Source: Opitutaceae bacterium
GTDB taxonomy: Bacteria; Verrucomicrobiota; Verrucomicrobiia; Opitutales; Opitutaceae
Direction of reading: 5' to 3'
Assembly: GCA_030693515.1 (NCBI GenBank)
Contig: JAUYAK010000078.1
Coordinates: 1 to 64,000, forward strand
DNA: 64,000 nt
Made by a program: the position numbers and the translations under genes. Under the pieces are notes generated by a model, which saw only the letters and a program-made list of their open reading frames with translations, did not search any database and had not been told where the DNA came from. Of this stretch, positions 1 to 11,886 are shown in pieces (the first letter of the stretch is position 1; every line of letters starts with the position of its first letter).

Positions 1-70
1 CGAGAAACCGGTCCGCCCGCGTGCGCTTGGTCAGGCAACCGAGGGAAAGAAACGTCGTTTGTTGGCTCAT
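1..70 (-). CDS. Transposase N-terminus, IS5-family-like (partial)
   Basis: The ATG at 68-70 opens a frame of 23 codons that runs off the window edge. The visible protein starts MSQQTTF, followed by a basic stretch ending TRADRFL at residues 17-23. This resembles the start of IS5-family DDE transposases, where a short Gln/Thr-rich start is followed by a Lys/Arg-rich helix ending in Arg-Phe-Leu or Glu-x-Phe-Leu. An AAGG stands six bases before the ATG. None of the catalytic DDE residues are in the window. The call rests on the N-terminal pattern plus the insertion junction at 135-139. Confidence 0.5.
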   Translation of the reverse strand, partial: MSQQTTFLSLGCLTKRTRADRFL

Positions 71-135
71 CGCGGCCTTGTGATCCCTCGCGGTTTCATC
101 GGTTCCTTTGTCAGGCGGAGTTTTTCAGAGGCTCC
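1..135 (-). mobile_element. End of an IS5-like insertion sequence (partial, runs off the left edge)
   Basis: The segment ends at 135 with GGCTCC, directly followed by TTAA (136-139), which fits the YTAR target duplication known for IS5-type elements. Read on the minus strand the terminus begins GGAGCCTCTGAAAAACTCC, a plausible terminal inverted repeat. About 65 bases further in, a transposase-like start codon appears. The neighbouring ceramidase-type gene loses its family-typical C-terminus exactly at this junction. The other end, the second inverted repeat and the second TTAA copy lie outside the window, so the assignment is inference. Confidence 0.6.
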
Positions 136-1381
136 TTAACCCGATCTCAACGAATACTTCACACGGGATCGCCGCGATGGTGAGATCGCCGATACGGTGC
201 GCCTGCAGCGCCACCGGCACCCGCTCCGGATAATCGTCGAGCAGCAGCGCCTCGCGTGCGTAGATGGCCTTGCGGTCGGAGAACTGGCCCTCGCGATCAC
301 GCGGCGATGTCTCCACGAGGCGACGGGCGCGCGCGAGCTCGCCGGCGTCGGCCTTGCGCACGGCGAGCAGCACATCGCGCTCCGCACTGGCGAGGCGCAC
401 GGCGCTGCGCCACTCGAGCCGCGCCCACGCGCGCAGGGCGGCGTCGGCCACGCTCCGCGCGACGACCTCGACTTGTTCGCCAGGGGCCGGGCGCGGCAGT
501 GGCGTGGACCGGCCGTAGTTCACGTTGTTGATATCGCCGCTCGTGCCGTTGCTCATCGCCCCCATGAAGGCGGGTTTGCCGGCGTAGCGGCCGTCGCCGG
601 TCCCGAGGCGCACCGCCATCTCCCGGGCAAAGGCCGCGAAATAGTCCGCCGAAATCGCCGGCACGCCACCGACGTAGTGCAGGCTGTAGTTCGCGAGGAG
701 CGCGATCGGGCGGCCGCCCTCCGCGGCCCGCACGGCCAACAAAGCCACCTCGTCATCGACCGGTCCGGCGGAGCCCGTGACTTTCGGATTCTGATAGCCG
801 GGATTCATCCATGCTCGGTCGGCTTTACTGTCGAAGGGGTTTTCGTAGCTCTCGCCCTCTTTCACGAGCCAGCGCCGGTTAAACACCTGCGTCGGATCGC
901 GGTCCGCGCCCCACGCGATTTCGGCGCGCTCCAGATTTGCATGCGCGCGGATGATGCTGTCAGCAATCAGCGTCGGCACGCGGGCGACGTAGGCCGGATC
1001 GGGATCGCTTTGAAAGACAGCCGTCATCGTCGCACAACTGTGCGCGTGCGTCGCACTGATGAGCATGCGGCTCTCGGCGATGCCCGTCGCCCGGGCCGCG
1101 ATGCGTTTGGCCTCCACGCAGATCTCACGCGGGATCATGCAGGCATCGACGATGCAGAGGACGAGCGCGACGCCACCGCTTTCGATCACAAGGCTCCGCG
1201 CGTGCATCGGATCGCGGACCGTGCTCGAGGACGCGCCCTTCATCCCGCCGTTGATGGGAGCGGGGAAAGTTATCGGCGTGATATCCGTGGCATGTGCGCC
1301 CGCGCGCAGGGTCGCGGCGGTCGCCACGGCGGCCGTCACAATAACCGCGAGGAGCAAGAAAACGATTCGGCTGGGAGTCAT
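125..1381 (-). pseudogene. Neutral/alkaline ceramidase-like protein, 3' end cut off by an insertion sequence
   Basis: The protein resembles the N-terminal catalytic domain of neutral/alkaline non-lysosomal ceramidases and related exported hydrolases: ATDITP near the start, then SATHAHSC, NYSLHYVG and SNGTSGDINN, which carry the metal-binding His residues and the region around the active site. A signal peptide is seen at residues 1-23 when the ATG at 1381 is used. The frame stays open further upstream, but that part runs into the cupin gene. The frame stops 11 bases inside the insertion sequence, after CEVFVEIGL. Relatives continue for several dozen residues beyond this point with Gly/Tyr-rich motifs that are missing here. 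It lies 17 bp downstream of the cupin gene and was probably co-transcribed with it. The truncated product may be unstable or inactive (inference). Confidence 0.72.
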
Positions 1382-1398
1382 GGCGGAAGTAGTCTCGC

Positions 1399-1800
1399 TT
1401 ACGCGCCATACTCGGCGTCCGTCACGTGATCGAGCCAAGTCACATTCTGACCCGCCGCGTCGGCCAGCTGCACGGCGAGATGCACCATCGGACCACCGGG
1501 GGCGGCGCCATGCCAGTGGCGCTCGCCCGGCTCAAACCACACCGCGTCGCCCGCCTGCACCTCCAGCAGCGGCTCGCCCGCGCGTTGGACGCGCGCGACC
1601 CCGTTCAGAATCTGCAGAATCTGGCCGTGGGGGTGGGTGTGCCAGGCGGTGCGAGCCCCGGGCTCGAACGCCACGCGCACCACGCGCACCGCCGATCCCG
1701 GCGCGGCCGCCCCCGCGAGTTCATCGACCCGCACCACACCGGTGAAATAGGCGGCCGGGCCGCGATTGCTGACGAGGTCCGCCGCTCGCGTGATCTTCAT
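1399..1800 (-). CDS. Cupin protein, hydroxynitrile-lyase-like small cupin
   Basis: This is a 133-residue single-domain cupin. Motif 1 is AWHTHPHGQ (two His and a Gln for the metal) and motif 2 is PGERHWHGA (third metal His). The sequence pattern from the N-terminal GPAAYFTG to the C-terminal WLDHVTDAEY is like the Mn-dependent bacterial cupins that include (R)-selective hydroxynitrile lyases such as the Granulicella enzyme. The natural substrate of most members is unknown. No signal peptide is seen. I took the ATG at 1800 because family members start close to MKITR; an upstream start would add four residues. It precedes the truncated ceramidase gene by 17 bp and follows a PLP decarboxylase on the same strand. 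Confidence 0.75.
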   Translation of the reverse strand: MKITRAADLVSNRGPAAYFTGVVRVDELAGAAAPGSAVRVVRVAFEPGARTAWHTHPHGQILQILNGVARVQRAGEPLLEVQAGDAVWFEPGERHWHGAAPGGPMVHLAVQLADAAGQNVTWLDHVTDAEYGA

Positions 1801-1811
1801 GGCGACGATCA

Positions 1812-1834
1812 CTAGGCGAGGCCTCGCCGCCTAG
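1812..1834. repeat. Short inverted repeat between the decarboxylase and cupin genes
   Basis: CTAGGCGAGG is followed by its near-complement CCTCGCCGCCTAG, with two extra bases in the right arm. It lies just after the decarboxylase stop codon (1842-1844, minus) and before the cupin start. There is no T-run on either strand, so it is at best a weak processing or attenuation hairpin. Confidence 0.35.
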
Positions 1835-1841
1835 CCAGCCT

Positions 1842-3194
1842 CTAACTCGTCGCGCGCATCACGCGGAGAATCGCCTCCGCGCTGCGATCCACGTCCGCGT
1901 CCGTGGTCGCCCAGGAACTCACACTGAGGCGCATGGCCGTGCGCCCCTGCCAGACCGTAATTCCGGCCCAGCAGGTGCCGTCGCGCTGCACGCCCTCGAT
2001 CACGCGCTTGGTTTTTTCGGCGTCTCCGAAGGCGACGAGGACTTGGTTGAGGGCGACTTCATTCAGAATCTCGCAGCCGCCGGCGGCGAGGCGCGCGGCA
2101 AACCGCTGCGCCTGCGCGCAGTTTGCCTCAATCATCGCGGCCACGCCCTCGCGGCCGAGTGTGCGCAGCGCGGTCCACACCTCGACGCCGCGCGCGCGGC
2201 GCGAGAGTTCGGGCGTAAAGTCGCTCGGGTTGCGAATCTCTCCCTCGGTCGGCAGATATTCGGCCGTGATCGCCATCGCGGCCTTGAGCGCGTGCGGATC
2301 GCGCACGAAGGCGAGGCCACTGTCGTAGGGGACGTTGAGCCACTTGTGCGCATCCGTCGCCCACGAATCCGCCTCGCCCACGCCGGCAACGAGCGCCGCA
2401 TGCGTGCGCGTCGCGGCGGCCCAAAGGCCAAACGCACCATCCACATGCACCCACGCGCCGGCGGGTTTCGCGCGGGCGCAAATCGCCTTGAGGTCGTCGC
2501 ACGCACCGGTGTTCACGTTACCCAGCTGCGCGATCACGATCGTCGGGCCGGCAATGGCCGGCATTAGCTCCGGCCGCAGGCGCCCCTGGCCATCGACCGG
2601 CACCTTCACAACCCGCGCCCGCCCGAGCCCGAGCATCCCGAGCGACTTCGTCACGGACGGATGCACCTCCGCCCCGACCATCACCGTGATGGGCGGCGCG
2701 CCGAAGAGGCCATCGGCCTCGACGTTCCACCCCGCGCGTTTCAGCACGGCATGCCGCGCCGCCGCGAGCCCGCAAAAATTCGCCACGGTCGCGCCCGTCA
2801 CAAACGCCCCGCCGCTCCCGCGCGGCAGTTGCAGCAGCTCGATCAGCCAGCGCAGGGAAACTTCCTCGAGAAACGAGACGCCGGGCGTGGGCTTGCCGAG
2901 CCCGGCGTTTTGGTCCCACGCGCCCGCGAGCCAATGGGCGGCGAGCGTCACCGGAATCGAGCCGCCGATGACGAAGCCAAAAAATCGTCGCCCTGCCATC
3001 GCCGTCGTCGCCGGCGAGCCGAGTTCGTCGAGCTGCCGGAGCACTGCCGCGGGATCGGATGGCTTTTCTGGCAGGGGCTCATCAAAGCCGCGCAGCGCCG
3101 CAATGGCCGCCGGAGTCGGCGCCACGGCGCGCTGGTCGAGTGTTTCGATGTAGCGGATCGCGCGCTCGGCCGCGTCGGTGAGCAGGGAATTCAT
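1842..3194 (-). CDS. PLP-dependent group II amino acid decarboxylase
   Basis: A 450-residue enzyme of the glutamate/aromatic-L-amino-acid/diaminobutyrate decarboxylase family (fold type I, PLP). Key residues are visible: His179 in AEVHPS stacks on the cofactor, Asp252 in HVDGAFG binds the pyridine nitrogen, and Lys284 in DAHKWLNVPYDSG forms the Schiff base. The N-terminal part matches the usual dimer-forming segment and the length is normal. The ATG at 3194 is preferred over an in-frame upstream start because MNSLLTDAAERAI begins the first family helix. The substrate cannot be read from the sequence; acidic, aromatic and tyrosine-like substrates all occur in the family. It is the first gene of a minus-strand run with the cupin and ceramidase genes. 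Confidence 0.8.
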   Translation of the reverse strand: MNSLLTDAAERAIRYIETLDQRAVAPTPAAIAALRGFDEPLPEKPSDPAAVLRQLDELGSPATTAMAGRRFFGFVIGGSIPVTLAAHWLAGAWDQNAGLGKPTPGVSFLEEVSLRWLIELLQLPRGSGGAFVTGATVANFCGLAAARHAVLKRAGWNVEADGLFGAPPITVMVGAEVHPSVTKSLGMLGLGRARVVKVPVDGQGRLRPELMPAIAGPTIVIAQLGNVNTGACDDLKAICARAKPAGAWVHVDGAFGLWAAATRTHAALVAGVGEADSWATDAHKWLNVPYDSGLAFVRDPHALKAAMAITAEYLPTEGEIRNPSDFTPELSRRARGVEVWTALRTLGREGVAAMIEANCAQAQRFAARLAAGGCEILNEVALNQVLVAFGDAEKTKRVIEGVQRDGTCWAGITVWQGRTAMRLSVSSWATTDADVDRSAEAILRVMRATS

Positions 3195-3322
3195 GTCGCT
3201 CCGATAAGGAACCCATCGGCCCCGCGCAATCGTCGTCCGCGTGTGCCGCAGCCGGCTGCGCACGGCTGTATTCGGCCCATCCGCCCCTTGCCAGGTGCCC
3301 GTGGGACGGCCAGCTTGCGGCG

Positions 3323-4468
3323 ATGCGCTCCCCTACCCGCCTCTTGTTGTTCATTCTTGTGCTTGGTCTCTGTCCTGCGTCTGCACTGCTTGCCCAGACG
3401 GCACCGGCAAAAAAAGCCACCGCCGCCAAGGCCAAGCAACCCGAGCCTGCGCTCACGTGGCACGATGTCACCACGTGGGGCGTCGAGGGCCGCGCGTTCG
3501 GCGACATGCCGCGCAAGCGCTGGTTTGACCGCCTGCCGGCAGTCGCCGAGGGCAAGGTCACCGACGCCGTCTGGGGTCTCAGTCGCGACAGCGCCGGCAT
3601 GATGGTGCGGTTCAAATCCGACGCCACGCTCCTCTGGGCCGACTACACGCTCAATAAGTCCCGCCTCGCCGGCGCCAACATGACCGCCATCGGCGCCAGC
3701 GGCCTCGATCTCTACGCGCGCGACGACGCCGGCAAATGGCGCTGGGTCGGCGTCACCCGGCCGGACGGGCAAACCGTGCGCCAGGAAATCATCGCCGGTC
3801 TCAAGCCGGGCCTGCGCGAATACGCCGTTTACCTGCCGCTCTACAACGGCATCGAAAAACTCTCCCTCGGTGTGCCACCGGGCGCAAAATTCGAGCCGCT
3901 CGCCCCGCGCGCCGAAAAACCCATCGTTTTCTACGGCACCTCGATCACGCACGGCGCGAGCGCCACGCGCCCCGGCATGGTCCACACGGCGATTCTCGGC
4001 CGCCGCTTCGATCGCCCCGTGATCAATCTCGGCTTTTCCGGCAATGGCCGGATGGACGCCGCCGTCGGCGAGCTGTTGGTGACTATCGATGCCGCCGTCT
4101 TCGTGATCGACTGCCTGCCCAACATGGGCGCCGCCCTCGTGCGCGAGCGCACGATTCCACTCGTCCGCCAGCTTCGCGCCGCCCGGCCCGAGACGCCCAT
4201 CGTGCTCGTCGAAGACCGCCGCAACACCAACTCCTGGATCCTCCCCGCGCGAAATCAGCACCACACGGACAATCACGCCGCCCTGCGCGAAGCCTTTGCC
4301 ACCCTCCAGAAAGAGGGCGTGAAACACCTCCACTACATCGCGGGCGACGATCTCCTCGGCCACGACGACGAAGCTGCGACCGACGGTTCCCACCCGAGCG
4401 ATCTCGGCTTCATGCGCCAGGCCCATCAATTCGAGCCGGTGCTGCGGGAGGCGCTGGCAGGGCGCTGA
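3323..4468 (+). CDS. Exported SGNH/GDSL hydrolase with N-terminal GxDLY domain
   Basis: This is a 381-residue secreted esterase-type hydrolase. Residues 1-25 form a signal peptide, followed by a Lys/Ala-rich linker. A beta-sandwich N-domain (about 45-195) carries the signature GLDLY at 127-131, as in the SGNH-type esterase N-terminal family. The catalytic domain (about 198-380) has GTSITHG with nucleophile Ser207, GFSGNG with oxyanion Gly240 and Asn242 nearby, DCLPNM, and TDGSHPSDLG with the Asp-x-x-His pair. Relatives act on acetylated or acylated polysaccharides; the substrate here is unknown. It runs convergent to the pseudouridine synthase gene, and the two coding regions overlap by 59 bp (4410-4468). 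Confidence 0.8.
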   Translation: MRSPTRLLLFILVLGLCPASALLAQTAPAKKATAAKAKQPEPALTWHDVTTWGVEGRAFGDMPRKRWFDRLPAVAEGKVTDAVWGLSRDSAGMMVRFKSDATLLWADYTLNKSRLAGANMTAIGASGLDLYARDDAGKWRWVGVTRPDGQTVRQEIIAGLKPGLREYAVYLPLYNGIEKLSLGVPPGAKFEPLAPRAEKPIVFYGTSITHGASATRPGMVHTAILGRRFDRPVINLGFSGNGRMDAAVGELLVTIDAAVFVIDCLPNMGAALVRERTIPLVRQLRAARPETPIVLVEDRRNTNSWILPARNQHHTDNHAALREAFATLQKEGVKHLHYIAGDDLLGHDDEAATDGSHPSDLGFMRQAHQFEPVLREALAGR

Positions 4469-5279
4469 CCGCGGGAACGAATTTTTTCTCCGCGAGAAAC
4501 GCCCGCAGGTCGTCCGCCAGGGGTGCGGTGAACACATGATCCACTCGCGCCGGCCGAAAATCGATCTCGGCGCAGTGCAGCGCCTGGCGTGGCAGCAAGA
4601 GCTTGGCCGCCAGGGCCTCGGTCCACCCCTGATCGATGAAGTCTAGGTAGCAGCGCGAGTCTGGTCCGTAGATTTTGTCGCCCACGAGCGAGTGCCCGAG
4701 CCACTGCGCATGCGCGCGGATTTGATGTTTGCGACCGGTTTCGGTCACGACGCTCGCGAGCGTGAAACCCGCCGCGTGCGACTTGGGCGTGAAATGAGTG
4801 ACGGCGCGCTGGCCTTCGCCCGGCGCGACGACGGCCGATTTCATGAAGACCGGGCTCGATACATCGTCGCCTAGCGGGGCATCGACGGTGACGGCCGCGG
4901 CCAGCTCGCCAGTCAGGATCGCACTGTAGCGCTTGCCGACCTTGCGCTCCTGCATCGCGACCTGGAGGCGACTCGCCATCCGCGGGTCCTTCGCCAGCAC
5001 GACGAGGCCGCTCGTCTCACGATCGAGGCGAAAAACGAGATGCACCGTCGGCAGGCGCGCATATTCACGCAGCGCGCCGACCAAGCTCGACCACGGGCCC
5101 GCCTTCGAGGGATGGCACACGACATCGCCGGGTTTGTTCACCACCAGCAGCCGATCGTCCTCGAACACGATCCAGGATGGCACCTCCTCCGGCGCGATCA
5201 TGCGCACGGGGCCCTGGCCGCGAGGCCGGCGCGGCCAGGCGCAAGCGCGCAGCGAAAAAATATCGTCGGGCTCGCTCAC
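4410..5279 (-). CDS. RluA-family pseudouridine synthase
   Basis: This 289-residue enzyme belongs to the RluA/RsuA-type pseudouridine synthases, which isomerise uridine in rRNA or tRNA. The catalytic motif RLDRETSG lies at 84-91 with Asp86 as nucleophile. NKPGDVVCHPS, KRYSAIL and KHQIRAHAQWLGHSLVGDKIYG are further family blocks. No S4 domain is seen. The target uridine cannot be assigned. The start is GTG at 5279, overlapping the stop of the upstream SDR gene in a GTGA overlap, so the two are translationally coupled. The 3' end overlaps the convergent SGNH hydrolase gene. Confidence 0.85.
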   Translation of the reverse strand: MSEPDDIFSLRACAWPRRPRGQGPVRMIAPEEVPSWIVFEDDRLLVVNKPGDVVCHPSKAGPWSSLVGALREYARLPTVHLVFRLDRETSGLVVLAKDPRMASRLQVAMQERKVGKRYSAILTGELAAAVTVDAPLGDDVSSPVFMKSAVVAPGEGQRAVTHFTPKSHAAGFTLASVVTETGRKHQIRAHAQWLGHSLVGDKIYGPDSRCYLDFIDQGWTEALAAKLLLPRQALHCAEIDFRPARVDHVFTAPLADDLRAFLAEKKFVPAVSALPAPPAAPARIDGPGA

Positions 5280-6103
5280 GCGCCCGCCCCGTCGCTTCTG
5301 CGGCGCCGGAGCACGCGCGCCGCGAGCCCGGCGGCCACTGACTTCGGCAATTTCGACGCGGCAAACGTGTAGGCTTTGTTGAGCCAGCCCGGCACGACTT
5401 GGCTGCGCCCGGCGGCCAAGGCGCGAAAGGCCGCTTCGACCACTTCATCGGATGACATGCTGCCGCGCGCGGCCACGGTGCCCGGGGCGAGCCCAGCCGA
5501 TTGAAAAAACTCCGTGCGCGTCGTGCCCGGACACACTGCGAGCGCACGCACGCCTGAGCCGCGCAACTCGTGGTCGAGCGCGATGGTCCAGTGCAGGACG
5601 AAGGCCTTGGTTGCGCCGTAGGTTGCGGCAAAAGGCGTCGGCTGAAATGCGACTGTCGAGGCCACGTTCATGATCGCTCCGCCACGCGCGCGCAAGAGCG
5701 GCAACAGCAAGCCGGTCAGCTGCACGAGGGCGCGGACGTTGACATCAATCATCGCAAGCTGGCGCTCCGCGTCGCGTCCGGAGAACGCGCCGAAAGCACC
5801 GATCCCGCTGTTGTTGATCAGCAGCACCCGGCCATGCGGCGCGGTGCGCTCCACGCATTGCCGCACCGCCTCAGCCGCTCGCGTCACCTCCGCCGCTTGA
5901 GCGAGATCACATGAAAAATGGTTCAATCTTTTCCCCGCATCAGGAGCTAAATTATTTTCAGGAGATCGTCGGGATAGGTTGCAAATCACAGCGGTGCCAG
6001 CCAGTGTCGGAGCCAGACGAATGAACGATTTTCCAATGCCGGAAGATCCGCCCGTCACAATGACGGCCGCGAATGATGGGAGCGCTTCGCTAAGCGAGGG
6101 CAC
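5276..6103 (-). CDS. Short-chain dehydrogenase/reductase (SDR)
   Basis: A classical SDR oxidoreductase of 275 residues. The Rossmann glycine motif TGGSSGIG is at 17-24, NNSG at 97-100, catalytic Ser149, and Tyr162 and Lys166 in TYGATKAF. The nucleotide motif favours NADP(H) or NAD(H), and the substrate is unknown. A basic Arg-rich tail (RVLRRRRS) closes the protein. The likely start is GTG at 6103. The gene overlaps the downstream pseudouridine synthase by 4 bp and forms a two-gene operon with it. It is divergent from the hibernation factor gene, with 81 bp between them holding both promoters. Confidence 0.85.
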   Translation of the reverse strand: MPSLSEALPSFAAVIVTGGSSGIGKSFIRLAPTLAGTAVICNLSRRSPENNLAPDAGKRLNHFSCDLAQAAEVTRAAEAVRQCVERTAPHGRVLLINNSGIGAFGAFSGRDAERQLAMIDVNVRALVQLTGLLLPLLRARGGAIMNVASTVAFQPTPFAATYGATKAFVLHWTIALDHELRGSGVRALAVCPGTTRTEFFQSAGLAPGTVAARGSMSSDEVVEAAFRALAAGRSQVVPGWLNKAYTFAASKLPKSVAAGLAARVLRRRRSDGAGA

Positions 6104-6184
6104 GGCGTTTGGAATTGATTTGAGAATTTACCGCGGGCCGGGACACGTCCCGGTTTCGCGTCACCCGAACCCATACGCAGAAAC

Positions 6185-6559
6185 ATGAACAGCCAAAACC
6201 AACACGAAATCATTGTCTCCGGCATTCATCTCGAACTGACCCCGTCCCTGAAGACGTTCGTCCACGAGAAAGCCGAGCGATTGTTTCGACACGAGGAGCG
6301 CATCGTCCGGATGCGCGTGGAACTGGAATCTGATCGCAACCAAGCACCTGGCACGCAATTCACCGCAAAGGGCCACATCGAAATCCACGGCCCCGACATG
6401 AACGCGTCCGTCTCCGCCGACGAGTGCCACAAGGCGATTTCCATGCTCGTCGACAAGCTCGACCGCATGCTGCAACGCCGGCACCAAATGCACCGCGTCA
6501 AACGTAATCACCCGCATGCGGTGGAGCTCGATGCCGCGATTCCAAAAGCGCTAGCTTAA
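6185..6559 (+). CDS. hpf: Ribosome hibernation promoting factor, short form (HPF/RaiA family)
   Basis: This 124-residue protein matches the ribosome-associated HPF/YfiA fold. It opens with EIIVSGIHLELTPSLKTFV, followed by a helix EKAERLFRHEERI, beta strands with FTAKGHIEIHGPDM and a second helix ending in KLDRMLQRRHQ. It lacks the long C-terminal dimerisation domain, so it is a short HPF. Such proteins bind the decoding site and help inactivate ribosomes in stationary phase or stress. It is transcribed alone, divergent from the SDR gene, and is followed by a strong terminator. Confidence 0.85.
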   Translation: MNSQNQHEIIVSGIHLELTPSLKTFVHEKAERLFRHEERIVRMRVELESDRNQAPGTQFTAKGHIEIHGPDMNASVSADECHKAISMLVDKLDRMLQRRHQMHRVKRNHPHAVELDAAIPKALA

Positions 6560-6586
6560 GACGCGCACTTTCACCGCTTCCATTGG

Positions 6587-6612
6587 CCCGCCGGATTTCC
6601 GGCGGGTTTTTT
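6587..6612 (+). terminator. Intrinsic terminator after hpf
   Basis: A perfect 9-bp stem (CCCGCCGGA / TCCGGCGGG) with a two-base loop is followed by six T. It ends hpf transcription. The hybrid kinase gene ends convergently at 6623, so the hairpin may also slow transcription from that side, although no T-run serves the minus strand. Confidence 0.9.
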
Positions 6613-6622
6613 CGTGCCTGCC

Positions 6623-10087
<3,465 letters not shown>

Positions 10088-10212
10088 TACGATCGGTCCG
10101 CTCCGCGTGGAGACGGACTACCCAAAGTTAATCGACCGCGTGTGAAACTCGCTTAAGCTCCGTGACTCCTGTTTAGTTGCGGAGATCACCACCCGCGGCC
10201 TTGATTTATTTC
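10088..10212. promoter_or_regulatory. Divergent promoter region between two hybrid kinase genes
   Basis: These 125 bp separate the start codons of two oppositely transcribed histidine kinases, so both promoters should lie here. No clear sigma-70 boxes or operator palindromes could be assigned by eye. An in-frame TTG at 10177 would lengthen the second kinase by 12 residues. Confidence 0.4.
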
Positions 10213-11874
10213 ATGTCCAGCCGTCCTCCCGTCCCGTCGTCCGGCCACAACGTCGCTCAGCCCGACATGCATGGCGACACCCACGCTGGCATCGGCATCG
10301 GTCCCGCTGAACTTGAGCGAAAACTCCAAAGACTTGAACGAATGACGCGCGAAATCGCCCGCCTATCCAAGATTGGAGCCTGGGAAATCGATCTGGCGAC
10401 AGGCATACCTACATGGTGGGAGGGCACACGTAGCCTTTTGGGCCAGGATGAAGCACAGCCGCTGCCCGCTGGCACGGCTTGGCCCTTCTTTGCTCCTGAC
10501 GCGCAGGCAGCGATCGAAGCGGCCATTGCCGCCTTAACGCCCGGTGCCTCGGTATTCGAACTTGAGGTCGAGGTGAAAAACCCGCCGGCCGCAGCGCTCT
10601 GGCTGCGCGTGATGGGCTCCGGAACGTTTGAGGGCGGGCGCTGCATCGCACTTGGCGGCACGATCCAGGACATCACCGCGCATCGTAGGCGCGAGGAGAT
10701 GCGACGGCGCATCGAGGCCCAGCTGTTTCAGGCGCAGAAGATGGAAACGCTGCGCACGCTCGCCGGAGGCATCGCCCACGACTTCAACAACATTCTCACC
10801 GGCATTATCGGTTACCAAGAGCTGGCCGCCGAGGTGCTCAACGAAACCGATCCGGCGCGGGTCTTCCTCACCGAGGCCAGCCGAGCCGGCCTGCGCGCCC
10901 GCGAACTCGTCGGCCAGATCCTCAGTTTCGGACGCCGGCGCACATCCGACGACCACGCGCCGATCGACCTTAGGGACGTGATTGCCGAATCGCAACGGCT
11001 CCTGCGGGCAAGCCTCCCGGCGCACATTTCAATTGAGACTTGCTGTGAGCCCGGCAGCGGAACCATCCGCGGAGACATGACACAGATGCAACAAGTGCTG
11101 CACAATCTCGGGTCCAACGCGGGCGACGCGATGCGTGAAATGGGCGGCGTGCTGCGCATCACACTGGCACGTGCCGAAGGCACCTTCGAGTCCACGCTCG
11201 GCCTCGGCCGTGCCGCACCCGGCGGCTACGTGCGCCTCACCGTGAGCGACACAGGCCGCGGCATGGATGAGGCGGCGCGCAGCCGGATTTTCGATCCCTT
11301 TTTCAGCACCAAACCGGCGGGCGACGGCACCGGCCTCGGCCTCGCTGTGGTCCATGGAATCGTGCGCGCCCATCATGGGGCCATTGAAGTGGAGAGTGCA
11401 CCCGGGGCGGGCTCGATGTTTCACATCTACCTTCCCGCCGGGCCCGAGGATCGTTCCGCGCTGCTGGCCGCGCCGGACGAGGCGCCACGGGGCAAGGGCG
11501 AATATGTCTGCATCGTGGAGGCCGACGAGGTCGTGAATCGTTGCACGCAGCTCGTGCTCGAGGGCAAAGGCTACCGCACACGATCCTTCGCATCCGCCGA
11601 CCAGTGCCTCGCGGCCATTGGCCAGGATCCGACGTGCTGCACCGTCCTCGTGACGGACCAAACGAGGCCCGGGGGCTCCGGCTCGGAACTAGCGACGCAA
11701 CTGCGTCGCCAGCGCTCCGACCTGCCCGTGGTAATCATGTCGGGCTATTTCACGAAGCTCCCACCCGAGGCGCTCGGCGCACTCGGAAGATTCGAACTGC
11801 TGACCAAGCCATTTACCTCCGACGAACTGCTGCAAGCCGTGCACCGCGCGCTGCATCCGGCGGGCCCAAGCTAG
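10213..11874 (+). CDS. Soluble hybrid histidine kinase: PAS, HisKA, HATPase, receiver
   Basis: This 553-residue cytoplasmic kinase has no membrane segments. A coiled segment (30-52) leads to a PAS domain (about 53-160), then a HisKA of the GGIAHDFNN type with His189, an HATPase (N box [26 protein letters not shown]) and a C-terminal receiver (about 430-548) with Asp482 in [12 protein letters not shown] and the conserved Lys in LLTKPF. The acidic pocket reads EADE instead of the usual DD pair, so phosphorylation may be altered. I chose ATG 10213; a TTG at 10177 is possible. It is convergent with the MFS transporter gene, 12 bp away, and divergent from the larger kinase. Confidence 0.85.
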   Translation: MSSRPPVPSSGHNVAQPDMHGDTHAGIGIGPAELERKLQRLERMTREIARLSKIGAWEIDLATGIPTWWEGTRSLLGQDEAQPLPAGTAWPFFAPDAQAAIEAAIAALTPGASVFELEVEVKNPPAAALWLRVMGSGTFEGGRCIALGGTIQDITAHRRREEMRRRIEAQLFQAQKMETLRTLAGGIAHDFNNILTGIIGYQELAAEVLNETDPARVFLTEASRAGLRARELVGQILSFGRRRTSDDHAPIDLRDVIAESQRLLRASLPAHISIETCCEPGSGTIRGDMTQMQQVLHNLGSNAGDAMREMGGVLRITLARAEGTFESTLGLGRAAPGGYVRLTVSDTGRGMDEAARSRIFDPFFSTKPAGDGTGLGLAVVHGIVRAHHGAIEVESAPGAGSMFHIYLPAGPEDRSALLAAPDEAPRGKGEYVCIVEADEVVNRCTQLVLEGKGYRTRSFASADQCLAAIGQDPTCCTVLVTDQTRPGGSGSELATQLRRQRSDLPVVIMSGYFTKLPPEALGALGRFELLTKPFTSDELLQAVHRALHPAGPS

Positions 11875-11886
11875 TCCACTCCGATC

